The notes beneath the pieces were generated by a model. The model did not search any database. It was not told the DNA's origin and saw nothing but the letters and a program-made list of their open reading frames with translations. The position numbers and the translations under genes were made by a program. A DNA stretch of 64,000 nt, from the NCBI GenBank assembly GCA_026075535.2, contig AP026542.1, positions 2,914,001 through 2,978,000 of the forward strand. The letters run 5' to 3'. Every line of letters begins with the position of its first letter. Positions within the stretch are counted from its first letter, which is position 1. The DNA comes from Tricholoma matsutake. Its lineage: Eukaryota; Basidiomycota; Agaricomycetes; Agaricales; Tricholomataceae. Below, piece by piece: positions 45,188 to 55,625 of this stretch.

Positions 45188-46240
45188 TTGGTGGATGATG
45201 AGTCCAACCACAGGTCAGAGCTGCTTCATTATTGTTTAGAAGTTTTCTTACCATATGTGGACACAAAGGTCTTGACATGGGAAGCCTGCCAGGAAAAGGG
45301 CATGGAAGGGGAAAACATATTAAATACAATTTATTCTCATTTAATGCGGAACCATTTATTTCTAGCATTGATGACAGACCTACAGCACCTAAGGAAGAAA
45401 GATCTCTGACCCCTGAAGAAACATCAGAAGGTCTCCAAAAGGATAAAGTGATGGTCAAAGATGGAACCGTGCTCAATGAAAGCCTTCAAGATGAGGCGCT
45501 CAGGGATGTCTACAAGTCCTTGAAACCATTAAAGGGAATTGCATTTTTTGGTTCAATTTTGAGACTTGACACTATTTCAGATACATCTACATGTCGCTGC
45601 ATAGTTCCAAGGATGTGGTTGACCCTGATAAGTATATAAAATATTCCCTAATTGCACCGGATTTGTATGGGGTTCAAAAAGAGTATGTTATTAAAATTAT
45701 CAGGTCTAGTTTTGCTGCTGTTTTGCTCATGGTCCATGGACAGGAACTTGGATGCTGCCCTGGCATTTGAACATTATGGATGTTTCTTAAATCCTGCTCA
45801 TGCAATCCTGTCGTTTGTCAGGGCAAAGGATTCTAGGCTGGCAACCTCTGACACAGGGGAGAATGCAGTATTTTTGATTACAGGCTGTGTTGGGGACACC
45901 TATCTCAGGACCCTGTACAGCACAGGCTATGATTTGGACAAATGAGTCCACTGTCTTTGTTTGGTCCTGCTCAGCCAGGAATTTCAGTTAGTGGTGGCAT
46001 ATTTAGGCAATGTGTTTGGGGTATGCGACCTTGTGGGTCCTGTTTCATGGCCCACATTTGCGCTCTCTATGCAAAAAGAGGGCGCCAGTTCTGGCTGTAA
46101 GTTTTCCATGGAAAACAATGGATGCTTCGAGTAGTACTGATCATATCTTAGCTCCAAAAAAGTATTCAGGTGCTCACTTGTCCAAATATTCCCATGAAAA
46201 GTTCCTCTAAAATGAACATGGATAACTATCCCAGTTTTCT
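45188..46240 (+). pseudogene. Unrecognised decayed gene
   Basis: Several overlapping frames look like one broken coding sequence. From 45232 the frame contains FSFNAEPFISSIDDRPTAPK and LNESLQDEALRDVYKSLKPL. After a stop the adjacent frame continues DKYIKYSLIAPDLYGVQKEY and VIKIIRSSFAAVLLMVHGQE. Later segments alternate frames to about 46200. I do not recognise the family. Neighbouring DIRS sequence suggests a transposon origin, but that is only context. Confidence 0.35.
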
Positions 46241-46397
46241 TGATTTTGATCAGCCAGGTATGAGTCGCAAACTTTTGGAATTGCTTTGGTGGTGCTAACT
46301 TGGTTGCATAGTCCCTATTTTTGATGCGACACAAAAGGGATTTCAGTTTGATCAGACCAGCTTTGACAAACTGAATGATCTGTCCCTATTAAGGAGT

Positions 46398-46430
46398 GTC
46401 ACGGGTATGGGTATGGGTATGGGTTTGGGA
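46398..46430 (+). repeat. GGGTAT hexamer run
   Basis: About four GGGTAT units. A second run lies at 47589-47612 after the minisatellite, and CACTGTACC sequences near each form an imperfect inverted pair. They may mark the ends of one unit. Confidence 0.6.
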
Positions 46431-46499
46431 TTATCATACCTGTGAAACACTGTACCCATACACATGGGTATATGGGTTTTACTAATCTCATTTACAGCT

Positions 46500-47400
46500 G
46501 TTTGAATGTTCCGAAGAGACTAGAGGGTCATGTTTGCTCATTCTTGTCCAATACCAACATCTTTGTTGGAAGGGAGGTAGCAAGAGAAGGTCTCATATCT
46601 AGATGAGTTCTCAATCATTTGTTGTGATCTTAGGCTTAATTAAATATAATATACAGTTGTTTCAATGTTCTGAAGAGACGAGAGGGTTGGTTGCTCATTC
46701 TTCAATGCCAACATCTTTGTTAGAAGGGGGGTAGCAGGAGAGGGTCTCATATCTTGGTTAGTTCTCCATCACTTTTTGTGACCTTAAGCTTAATTATAAT
46801 CTAATATACAGTCGTTTCAATGTTTCAAAGAGATGAGAGGGTTGCAGTTACTCGTTCTTTTTCGATGCCAACATCTTTGTTAGAAGGGGGTAGCAGGAGA
46901 AGGTCTCATATATAGGTGAGTTCTCCATTGTTTTTTGTGATCTTAGGCTTAATTATAATCCAATATACAGTCGTTCCAATGTTCTGAAGAGATGAGAGGG
47001 TTGTGGTTACTTGTTCTTTTTTGATGCCAACATCTTTTTTAGAAAAGGGTAACAGGAGAAGGTCTCATATATAGGTGAGTTCTCCATTGTTTTTTGTGAT
47101 CTTAGGCTTAATTATAATCCAATATACAGTTGTTTCAATGCTCTGAAGAGACAAGAGGGTTGCAGGTACTCATTCTTTTTCGATGCCAACATCTTTGTTA
47201 GAAGGGGGGTAGCAGGAGAAGGTCTCATATATAGGTGAGTTCTCCATTGTTTTTTGTGATCTTAGGCTCAATTATAATCCAATATACAGCTGTTTCAATG
47301 TTCTGAGGAGACGTGAGGATTGCAGTTGCCGGTTCTTTTTTGATGCCAACATCTTTGTTGGAATGGTGAGAGGGTTCATATTTGGGTAAGTACTCTGTCA
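46500..47400 (+). repeat. 159-bp minisatellite, about six copies
   Basis: CAACATCTTT recurs at about 46555, 46708, 46869, 47027, 47188 and 47348, spacing 153-161 bp. Each unit contains CATATATAGGTGAGTTCTCC and ends near AATATACAG. It thus looks like a 60-bp GTGAGT...ACAG intron-like part plus about 100 bp of exon-like sequence. The last unit contains TAGGTTCTAATCTAC, also found at the 3' side of the intron-like blocks in elements C and E. Confidence 0.85.
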
Positions 47401-47912
47401 TTTGTTAGGTTCTAATCTACTTTACAGTTGTTCTGAAGTCCTGAAGAGTAGTAGAGTAGTAGTATATGAGTGTCCCATCCCCCCAAACCCTCAGATTTGT
47501 GGGGGGTTTGGGTATATGATCTAACATGTAGTAATACCTGTAACACTGCGGTAACACCATATCCTTACCTGTGCAGGTACAGTGTTCATGGGTATGGGTA
47601 TGGGTATGTGAAAATATACCCAAGGGTTACCCCTGGAGTTCACTAGCCCCTATGGAGAGGTGGTAAATGGGACCTGGTCGACAACTCTGTGGTGACTGTG
47701 GGTTTTGCTGCTGGTTCCTTCAAACCAACTGTAGGACAGCATGCAAATGGGAAGGCATTAGCTCTTATGCCTAATATTCTATTCATAATTGTTCTTGGCA
47801 TCTTAGCTTAGTTTACATTCAGTTTGTCCTCGATAGTGCCATCATTTCAAAGTGAATGCCTTGCCCTTCATAGTAGTACTGCAATATGCTACAGTACAGG
47901 TCCAATTCTATT

Positions 47913-50350
47913 TTACAATTTTTCATACACATTTCTGAATATACCAGTGTCGAGATGGCCAGACTTGCAGAGAGCATACTCAACAAATATTACCCCAAAC
48001 CCCATCTGTTGACAATGACGATCTGGGATGATGTGCATGAGATAATCGTGGACAGTTGTAAAGGCCTGGACAGTTGACTCAATGTTGGTGCAAGCAAATC
48101 CCAAATGCGACAGTCCCTTCATACTCCCATGACCAATTTCATATATTAACTTTCCTACCGAAGTGCACAATGGCATCATTGCCTTCCCAGCTATTGCATA
48201 GTCTGATGCCAGCAAAAATGATTTCAGGGTTCCAAATCCCAAAAACACCTTTTGCTTACCAAGAGTCCCCTTGAGAAATGTGTTGTATAACATTTCAAAT
48301 TTGATTGGTGTTGTATCCTTTACCCATCCTCCCAATTCCAAATTTCCTGATGCCTTCCAAAATGCAGGGATGTGGTGGATGTCCTGCACATCCATGCATT
48401 GTCCATAGGCATTTTTGTCACAGAAATAAATTGGTGGATGAACTAACGATAACTTCTTGTACAACTCCTGCCAATCAGACAGATGTTGAAACATTCATTC
48501 TTGCTGGTGTAGAAAATCTGTGTGATATGTAATGCCTCTGAAAATCAATGCACTAAAAAGTCCTTCCCAGGTGGATATCATGTCTGGGCTGAATGGCCCT
48601 CCAGGCTCCAGGATGTGTAGATGAGAGGGTGTGTAATTGCAGAATGGGAGCTTTTTATCAGCATTTTCTTGAACATGTGAGAGGAAAGTGGCCATGGTCA
48701 TTGCATTGCATTCCTCTTGGGTTTGGCTGCAATCATGAGGAACCAATAATGCGCTGGTGTAGATGGTCCAAAAATGTGTATAGAATCTTGTTGGCTGACA
48801 AGCCTGTGCATCTGCACCTCATCTGGGAGCACTAATGTGTTTCTGGGTGAGGGAGATCTGGGAGTGCGTGACCTTGAAGATTTAAACTCATTAATGAGCC
48901 AAGAAGACAAAGCCATCTCTCCAGGACACAGCTTTCCAAAGTGGCACCCAATTTGGCTCAAAATCTCCCTTGATTTGCTGCCGGTCTGTGCCAAGGCAAG
49001 GTGGCAGAGTTTGCTCAAAGCCCACTTTCAGAAATCAGTTCAAGTAGGATTTCGAGGGATATTCTTGAACAAAACACAAGAAACCAATGATGCTACTTGC
49101 CATACAGGCTGAAGAAACAAAGCGTTGCAACCTATGGCATCCACAATCTCTCGAGTGCCCACGAACAGAAATTTGGTTCAGAAGGAAAGTCAAACCATTG
49201 AACAAGAATTTTTTGCAGCAGGGTCTCCATGTCCCATAATCTTGCCTGTGAACTTTCCAAGTCATACTGATGATTTATGTGGCCAATATGGTGATAGATA
49301 AGTACGGCTGGGGAAAGACCAGGAATAAGATTGTCTACGTGAAGTTCTGTGGATATTTGTGGCTGAGAATCGAGTAAACCCTCTACATGGTGCCATAGAA
49401 GATGCAACCAGTGGCTATAGTTTTGGTACAAGTCCTTGATTTTGCCTTCCAACTATTCCCACAATACAAGATTCAGGAGCAAAAGGTGGAGGTGTACTAT
49501 CTGCAACATGAATTTAATAGTGGTGTGACTCACGATAAGTTGGTTGAACTGATGGAGAAGGTTGACCACAATTGATGGAGCATTGTTCAGTCCCATAGCA
49601 TAATACAAGTCTGAGTCTATAAGGTCCATGTAACTCAGAGCTGCAGCTAGGTCGCTGCCTGATGTATGTTCAATGGATCCAAGCAGCTCTAGTAAATATT
49701 CTTCCATAATGGCTGTTAGAGGTGACTTTGGACAAGTTCTCGGATCAGTCTGTTGATTCTCTATAATAAATGGAGTAAGCCTGCTGTTAACTACCAGACC
49801 ACAGACCCCGACCTTCATAATCAATGTCCATATTATTCTGAGCCCTGTTGTCCAGGCTAGCATTTCTGGCTGAATGTACAGAATGAGATTCTATCATGAT
49901 CTACCACATGCATACCAACCTTTTGGCAGTCATGTAGTGATTACAATGCCAATAAATTTATCACTGTTAGTTTGACAGTCCCAACTGTTGTCTGTCTCTT
50001 CTTCCAAATCATGCTCCTCATTGCTTTCATCATTGGATTCTGCATCAGAAAAGATCCTCTTCTTTCCCTTTGTCTTGTTTGTACATTTGATCCCTGAATA
50101 TGATTGTTATCAACCTTCATATAGCCATTATACTCAAAACATACTGTTGTGGGAAGGCCCTCCATCACTGCTTTAATTTTTTAGGATAACTGAAGGGTCT
50201 ATATCTCTAAGAAATGCCTCCATCTCCGCATCATCCTCAATGTCAGATCCTTCATCAGAGTTGCCATTAATCTCATCTGAATCATCTGAATCATCACTGG
50301 CTTGCTGGTTCATCTTCTTTGCCTTTTTCTGTTCCTTGCCTGTCTTCCTT
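47913..50350 (-). pseudogene. Unrecognised decayed gene (minus strand)
   Basis: Frames chain from about 50350 down to 47913. The start is an acidic/basic stretch (KKMNQQASDDSDDSDEINGN). Later parts read EGLPTTVCFEYNGYMKVDNN, DLAAALSYMDLIDSDLYYAM and GPFSPDMISTWEGLFSALIF. The last 193-residue frame reads NTFLKGTLGKQKVFLGFGTL and KSFLLASDYAIAGKAM. Several stops and frameshifts interrupt it. The long-range coherence suggests a real former protein of more than 700 residues, but I cannot name the family. It is divergent from the DIRS RT that starts at about 50370, with almost no gap. Confidence 0.4.
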
Positions 50351-50369
50351 TTCTGCTAGTTAGGCAATG

Positions 50370-51993
50370 CAATCAAAGTTGAGATGCCTTTTGATGTCAA
50401 CAAATTTGAATTGCTATTGACCAACCACCCAAACCAGCCCTTTGTAAAACCAGTCATGAAAGGCCTGCATGAGGGTTTCTGGCCTTTTGACAAAGGTGAA
50501 TGGAAAGTTGAGCTTGAGGAAGTCATCCCAAGTTATGACTGCAACCCTGGACAATGCAGAAGCCATTTGAGCCTTTCATGACCAGGAGATTGCTGCAGGG
50601 CAATCGTCTGCATCTTTGGAAAACACTGAACTTCTACCTGGAATGAAGGTCTTGCCAATGTTTGTGGTCTGGCAAAACAAGATGCCACATGTTGTCACAG
50701 ACCACTCTTGCTCTGGAATTAATGATAACATTCCTTGTTCAGAAGCCAAAGTCAAGTACAATGATATGAGGACTTTCAGCCAGACACTTCATGACACTCG
50801 AGCCACAAACTCAGGAAAACATCTGGTTACTTTCAAATCTGATGTTGCGTCTGCCTTCCTTAATTTGCCAGCTCATCCCATTTTTCAGCTTTGTCAAGTG
50901 GTGAAGATCGAGGGTAAGCTGTTCATCATAAGACATCTGGTCTTTGGCAACTGGGCATCTCCTCATTGTTGGTGTGCCGTATCTGGGCTCTTATGTTGGC
51001 TCGGCATCAAAAAACTTGGGATAGATGGCCTGCATGTCTACATGGACGATTTCTTCAGTTGGGATTACATTGACAACCTCATTTGGTACCATGGAAAACT
51101 GCATCCTCACTGTCAAGTTCAGCTGCTGTTGCTTTGGGAGGCAATTGCCTGTCCTTTTGAAGATTGCAAGCAAGAACATGGAGAAGCCATTAAGATAATT
51201 GGGTTCTGGGTGGACATTAATGCTGGGAGTATGTCCTTGTCACTGACCTCCATCTCTGATGTCATCTCTAAGATCGAGCTTTTCCTGAACACTCCAGCAT
51301 GCACACCGATGCTCCAATCATGGCAACGTCTAGCTGGCCAGATCAACTGGATGCTGAATGTGCTACCTTGGGGGCATCCAGCTTTAACTGAGATGTACCG
51401 CAAAATCAGTGGAAAATCCTGGTCTCACTGCACCATACCCATTAATTCTGGCATGATCACTGATCTTGCTGGTTGAAGTCAATTGTTCATTCTGCAATTG
51501 GGGTACGCTTTGTTGGTTTGGGACTTTGGTCAGATTATGAGGCTGACATGGTCATGTGGACCGACATGAGCTTGCATAATGCACTTGTGTTCATTTATGC
51601 CAATAGAGGATTTCTCTACCTGATCAATCCACTGCCAGCAGGCACCAAATTGACATCTTCTTTCTCAAACTGGTCGCGATTGTGTCAGCAATTCATCACG
51701 CTGGATCTTTAGGCCGACCACTGTGCCACCTTCTGATCTGGACTGATAGCCTAAATTCTGTGGCAGTATTGAACTCCCTCCATGCCACCGAAGCCTTGCA
51801 CAATGCACCCTTGCTCGCCATTGTGAGCATTATCCTTCATACTGGAATGGATCTGTGTGTCAGATTCATTGAAGGCAAACTGAACACTCATGCTGACATG
51901 CTGTCTCATCTGTTGGTAGATGAGTATTGGAGAAAGTACCCCTCCAACTGCATCGAATGCTTTGCTCCCCCAAAGGAGTTATTGCTGGCATGA
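50370..51993 (+). pseudogene. DIRS-type reverse transcriptase and RNase H
   Basis: The RT starts FDVNKFELLLTNHPNQPFVK and GLHEGFWPFDKGEW, typical of DIRS pol. It continues through LPGMKVLPMFVVWQNK, SDVASAFLNLPAHP and the catalytic box VYMDDFFS (51039-51050). The RNase H part has MWTDMSLHNALVFIYAN, LIWTDSLNSVAVLNSLHA and EGKLNTHADMLSHLL. The catalytic acidic residues look present, but frameshifts near 50580, 51476 and 51710 break the protein. It would copy element RNA into cDNA within gag particles. Confidence 0.85.
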
Positions 51994-52023
51994 TGGAGAG
52001 AGGCCAGATGCCTTGCCCCCCCC

Positions 52024-53330
52024 ATGGATTTTGCTGATTTGGATGCTCGCCCCCTTTATTTGCAGGTCAATGCTATTGAACACTCAACATCAAAAAACTA
52101 TGCAACTGGTGCCCGGGACTACATTAACTTTTGTATTCTACACTCCCTGCCCTTGGATCCCACACCGACTACACTTTCATGCTACATTGCATTCTCGTCC
52201 CAATTCATCGCCTCTGCACCCAAATATTTGATGGGTGTGTGACACTTCTTAAAAGACCTCTATTCTGAGTTCAACGACAATTGCTCCCATCCTCTCATGA
52301 GATCTATGATTCAAGGGTCCAAAAAAGTAAGGGCAGACCCCATACTTTGGAAGCTTCCTCTGTGCCTGGCTCACCTGCAGTTGTTCATCAATGTCGCAGA
52401 CCGTACAGGTTCTTTTGATGACTTGCTTATGGCTGTGCTGCTGTCATGTGCCTTCTATGGCTGTCACCACATGGGAGAGCTTGTACAGAAGAATGACCAG
52501 AGTCTGTTTGATTGGAGAAAAATCATCAAATGAGCATCAGTCTGTTTTGAGGACACACAAGCACAATATCATCTGCTGTACCACAAAAGCAACCCTTTCT
52601 ATCGTGGAACTGATGTCATCTTGACTAAGGTAGGCATCACCCAGTGTCAGCACATCATTATGTAAGCAAATAGTTGTCATCTGCTGCCCTTTATTATGGC
52701 CACTACTTCACTTTTTTAATACATCTAAACCCAGGGAAGTACAGAGTAGATCCTAATAGTCAATCCTCTGAGAAAATATTTTGAGAATTCTTCTTCCTTG
52801 TGAAGGAATAAAGGTGACAAAATCAGATTTTCTTTTGTGACTCTAAACTAGTTTTATGCATATTCTGAACAAAAATATCAAGTCTGAAAAATTTATGTTC
52901 TCGATATTTGGCCAGTGCACATGACCAACACATGGGATTTACATCGCGAGTCAGCACGGCTCATGACTTGGGGTCAACCCTTACATGGTCCATACCAGCT
53001 ATTAATACCTATTATACAAGTAAGCAGGGCTTAAGGAGCACTGGATAAGGTAGAATGGGGTTCAATTGGTGATGTATAGAGGGATTATATAAAAATTTCA
53101 CACTCAAAAAATTCAATCATCTTGAATTTGTCAGAATTGCACTTTTGCACTGATTTCTTTTCAAAAAATTTTCAGAACCAACATTTGGCCACTTACTAAG
53201 CAGCTTACATAAGGGTGCTGATAACGGGTGATGCCTACCTTAAGCAGGATGTGGCTAATCCTGTCACCTTGCTATGGGAATATGTGTCTTGGTGCAACCA
53301 TCTACATGGTGCCAGGTCCACACTGTTCCA
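52024..53330 (+). pseudogene. DIRS-type tyrosine recombinase, interrupted by a MITE
   Basis: The N-terminal SAM-like part reads STSKNYATGARDYINFCILH and TTLSCYIAFSSQFIASAPKY. The catalytic domain begins LLMAVLLSCAFYGCHHMGEL. In this family the motif is usually CHR-x-GEL, so the first catalytic arginine is histidine here (CAC). WRKIIK and YHKSNPFYRGTDVILTK follow, then the MITE, then QDVANPVTLLWEY. The HxxR and nucleophile Tyr part is missing after about 53330. The recombinase is dead on three counts: substitution, insertion and truncation. Confidence 0.8.
52626..53242. mobile_element. 613-bp MITE with TA target duplication (Tc1/mariner-like)
   Basis: The element is 52628-53240. The ends are AGGTAGGCATCACCC and its complement, extending imperfectly to about 28 bp (…CAGTGTCAGCAC / …CGTTATCAGCAC). 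TA flanks both sides. Excising it and one TA joins VILT to KQDVANPV in the recombinase frame, which fixes the boundaries. No transposase gene. Confidence 0.85.
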
Positions 53331-53641
53331 GGGCTATTCAATGTGTATGGTCGGTAGGCTGGGACTTTAGGTTTCGTGATGGTGTGTCTGGATGGGGTGT
53401 CACATTTTGGGAGATAGAGGTGACAGTTTGGTGATGGTGTCGCTTTTGAAGTGGTGGCCATGCAACAGCAGCATTATTTTTCAGACATAGACAGTAGTTA
53501 TTAGGTCAAAATAGTGTCAGAGAGACATCTAGAAAGTTTTTATTGTAAACCAGCATGTTGAGAGCATGTGGGATGCAAGATACAATGAGCAAGACTATGA
53601 TAATATGTGCTAAGTTCCAGGGTCCTAGTCCAAGATGCATG
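53331..53641. other. No recognisable feature
   Basis: Sequence between the truncated recombinase and the Gypsy-1 target site. Nothing identified. Confidence 0.4.
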
Positions 53642-53646
53642 GGTAT

Positions 53647-54048
53647 TGTTAGGAAACCACCCCATTACCTAATAAACTTTCATTTTTATTTTATTATGTC
53701 GAATTATGCTACATGATGCCAAATGACACTATATTTTGATAGCATGAGAATTTTATTTCGCACGCATCAAAATGTACGCGCATGTACGAGTGCGTCGGTA
53801 ACAACAATGTACAATATATGTAACATAGTATATAAACCCTAAATATATGCCTAGGGGACCCCAGTTGTGTTCTCTTAGGTATTCCACCTACGCTTTCGGT
53901 GTGAAAGGCCTATCTCAACAAACTCACCTATTAATAACCCCTCGCATCAAAACCATCAATTTCCCCATCACAAGCGCGGATCCTGCCCCCTTCTTGTAGA
54001 GAGAACCCGCATGGTCTTAGCTAGCAGATAGTGGGTGTCACCCTAACA
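53647..54048 (+). repeat. Gypsy-1 5' LTR
   Basis: It starts TGTTAGGAAACC and ends ACCCTAACA. TATAAA at 53831-53836 is a likely promoter core. It differs from the 3' LTR at 16 positions, 15 of them transitions. Confidence 0.95.
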
Positions 54049-54527
54049 GAAGAACACAACTTCCCATATCAGTGCGCCTTCTCTTACTTGCGCATATGTC
54101 ATTGTTTCACCATGCCACATCTGATTACTCATCCTTTCAGCATGAGCCGGAAGTACTTGTATATACGTAATCTACCTTTTCTTTCGTAAGCCGATGCCAG
54201 GCCTCACCTTACATTGCGACTGCCAGTGATCGAGAGGCAGCACTTGTCATTAGGACAGCTGCAACCAGACAACCAATTGGATCTGGTTTAGTTACGATTT
54301 ACATCACTCTATTCAGACGACTATTTTAGTTAAAAGCCAAATTCAGTGTTATCTCCGAGATCAGGCACTGTTGGAAGGGTTATTGATCCGAAGTGTCAAA
54401 ATAGGCGCCTGACAAACAATTGACAAACCATTGACAAACCATCATGTGACCCATAAACATTTGGAGAGGTCCCAAAGAACCAATCTTGAATTTGTCAAAA
54501 AAGTGATTCATCACAGATTTTAGAATT
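54049..54527 (+). other. Gypsy-1 leader
   Basis: Non-coding leader between LTR and gag. The bases after the LTR (GAAGAACACAAC) do not look like the complement of a common tRNA 3' end, so the priming mode is unclear. Confidence 0.5.
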
Positions 54528-55625
54528 ATGTCTGAACCTTCAACTTCTAATCCCAGCCCTAATCCTGTTCCCACACCAGCACTAGAGGTGAAAATTGATG
54601 CGCTTACAGTGCAAATATTGCAATTAGTGTCAGTGTTGGCAGCATCACAGCCCAGACAAGCAGAAGTACAGCCAGAGATGACAGGAGAAAGAGATGATGA
54701 GATGGAGGAGATGGTGGAGTGGATGTCGCAGGAGGATGAGATGGCAGAGAAATCCGGAAATGGAAAAGCGTGCTTGCCTAAGTACACACCCCCACAAATC
54801 TTTGACGGTACCATGGAGAATACAAAATCCTTCATCAGCTCTATAGTATTGTACATCCATGGGAGGAAGCCAGAGTTTCATACAGCCGAGTCTAGGATTA
54901 TGGTTGCTCTCTCATACATTCAGGGGGGGAAAGCACAGTTCTGGAGAAATGAGGCTATTCATCAAATTGCCACAGGAAATAAACCATTTGCAACCTTCAA
55001 GGAATTTCTGGAGAGATTGGAGGCACAGTTTGGAGACCCTAATCCAAAGGCGACAGCCAATGCTAAATTAAAAACCATGCGCCAAGGTTCCCTAACGGCG
55101 GATGAATTTATTTTGCAGTTCAAAGCAGAAGCTTCACAAATGGACATGGGTGAAGCCATGGTGGTAGAGTTTTTGAAAGCAGGATTAAATCCCTCTTTAT
55201 TCAAGTCTATCTACTGACTACCTTCTATGCCAGAGAAGTTGGACGAGTGGTATAATTGGGCAATGCACCTTGACTGGCAATATCGGCAGGAACAGGCAGA
55301 GTCAAAGTTGATGTACGGAAGTAGTAAATTTGGAAAGTCATCAGGAGGAAAGTCCAAGAAAGGAAAGGCGCCTCAGGTGCAAGCTCTGAGGGCACAGCCA
55401 CCAGCCATGGCAGTGACACCTACAGTTACGGAGTCAGCAGCACCAGCAGAGGCAATGGAGGTTGATCAAGTGGGGAGACGAGCCCCACTTAAATGTTTTA
55501 ACTGTGGGCAGTTAGGACACATTTCTAAGAATTGCAAGCAGAAGAGAAAGATCAGGGGAGCTACAATTGAGGAAGTGAAGCCAGAGGAAGGCAGGCAGAA
55601 GAATTTTGTGGAAGAGTCCCACTGA
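54528..55625 (+). pseudogene. Gypsy-1 gag (capsid/nucleocapsid), one nonsense codon
   Basis: The frame is continuous except for TGA at 55215-55217, where SIY-stop-LPSMPEK suggests an original arginine. The retrotransposon gag core spans about residues 90-230 (FDGTMENTKSFISSIVLYI, GGKAQFWRNEAI, FLERLEAQFGDPN, FILQFKAEASQMD). The nucleocapsid zinc knuckle is CFNCGQLGHISKNC, a canonical C-x2-C-x4-H-x4-C (55498-55539). It would form the particle that packages the RNA. The protease frame starts in the -1 frame at the end of gag. Confidence 0.85.

Larger units (their letters stand above)
50370..53330 (+). mobile_element. DIRS-type element: RT, RNase H and tyrosine recombinase, decayed
   Basis: Coding order RT, RNase H, tyrosine recombinase is diagnostic of DIRS/Ngaro-type retroelements, which integrate with a recombinase instead of a DDE integrase. 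A separate gag-like ORF is absent upstream. Frames break at about 50581, 51476, 51712, 51993, 52240 and 52533, and a MITE splits the recombinase (52628-53240). The 3' part resumes as QDVANPVTLLWEYVSWCNHL and is lost after about 53330. No terminal repeats are seen here. Confidence 0.85.

Noticed and set aside
46500..47400. CRISPR array
   Set aside because: The units are full tandem copies without unique spacers, and the host is a fungus.
46398..47612. GGGTAT runs as telomere repeats
   Set aside because: Most basidiomycetes use TTAGGG; these are short runs of a different hexamer in both orientations around a minisatellite.
54049..54080. Gypsy-1 primer-binding site
   Set aside because: The bases after the 5' LTR do not resemble the complement of a common tRNA 3' end, so no site is annotated.
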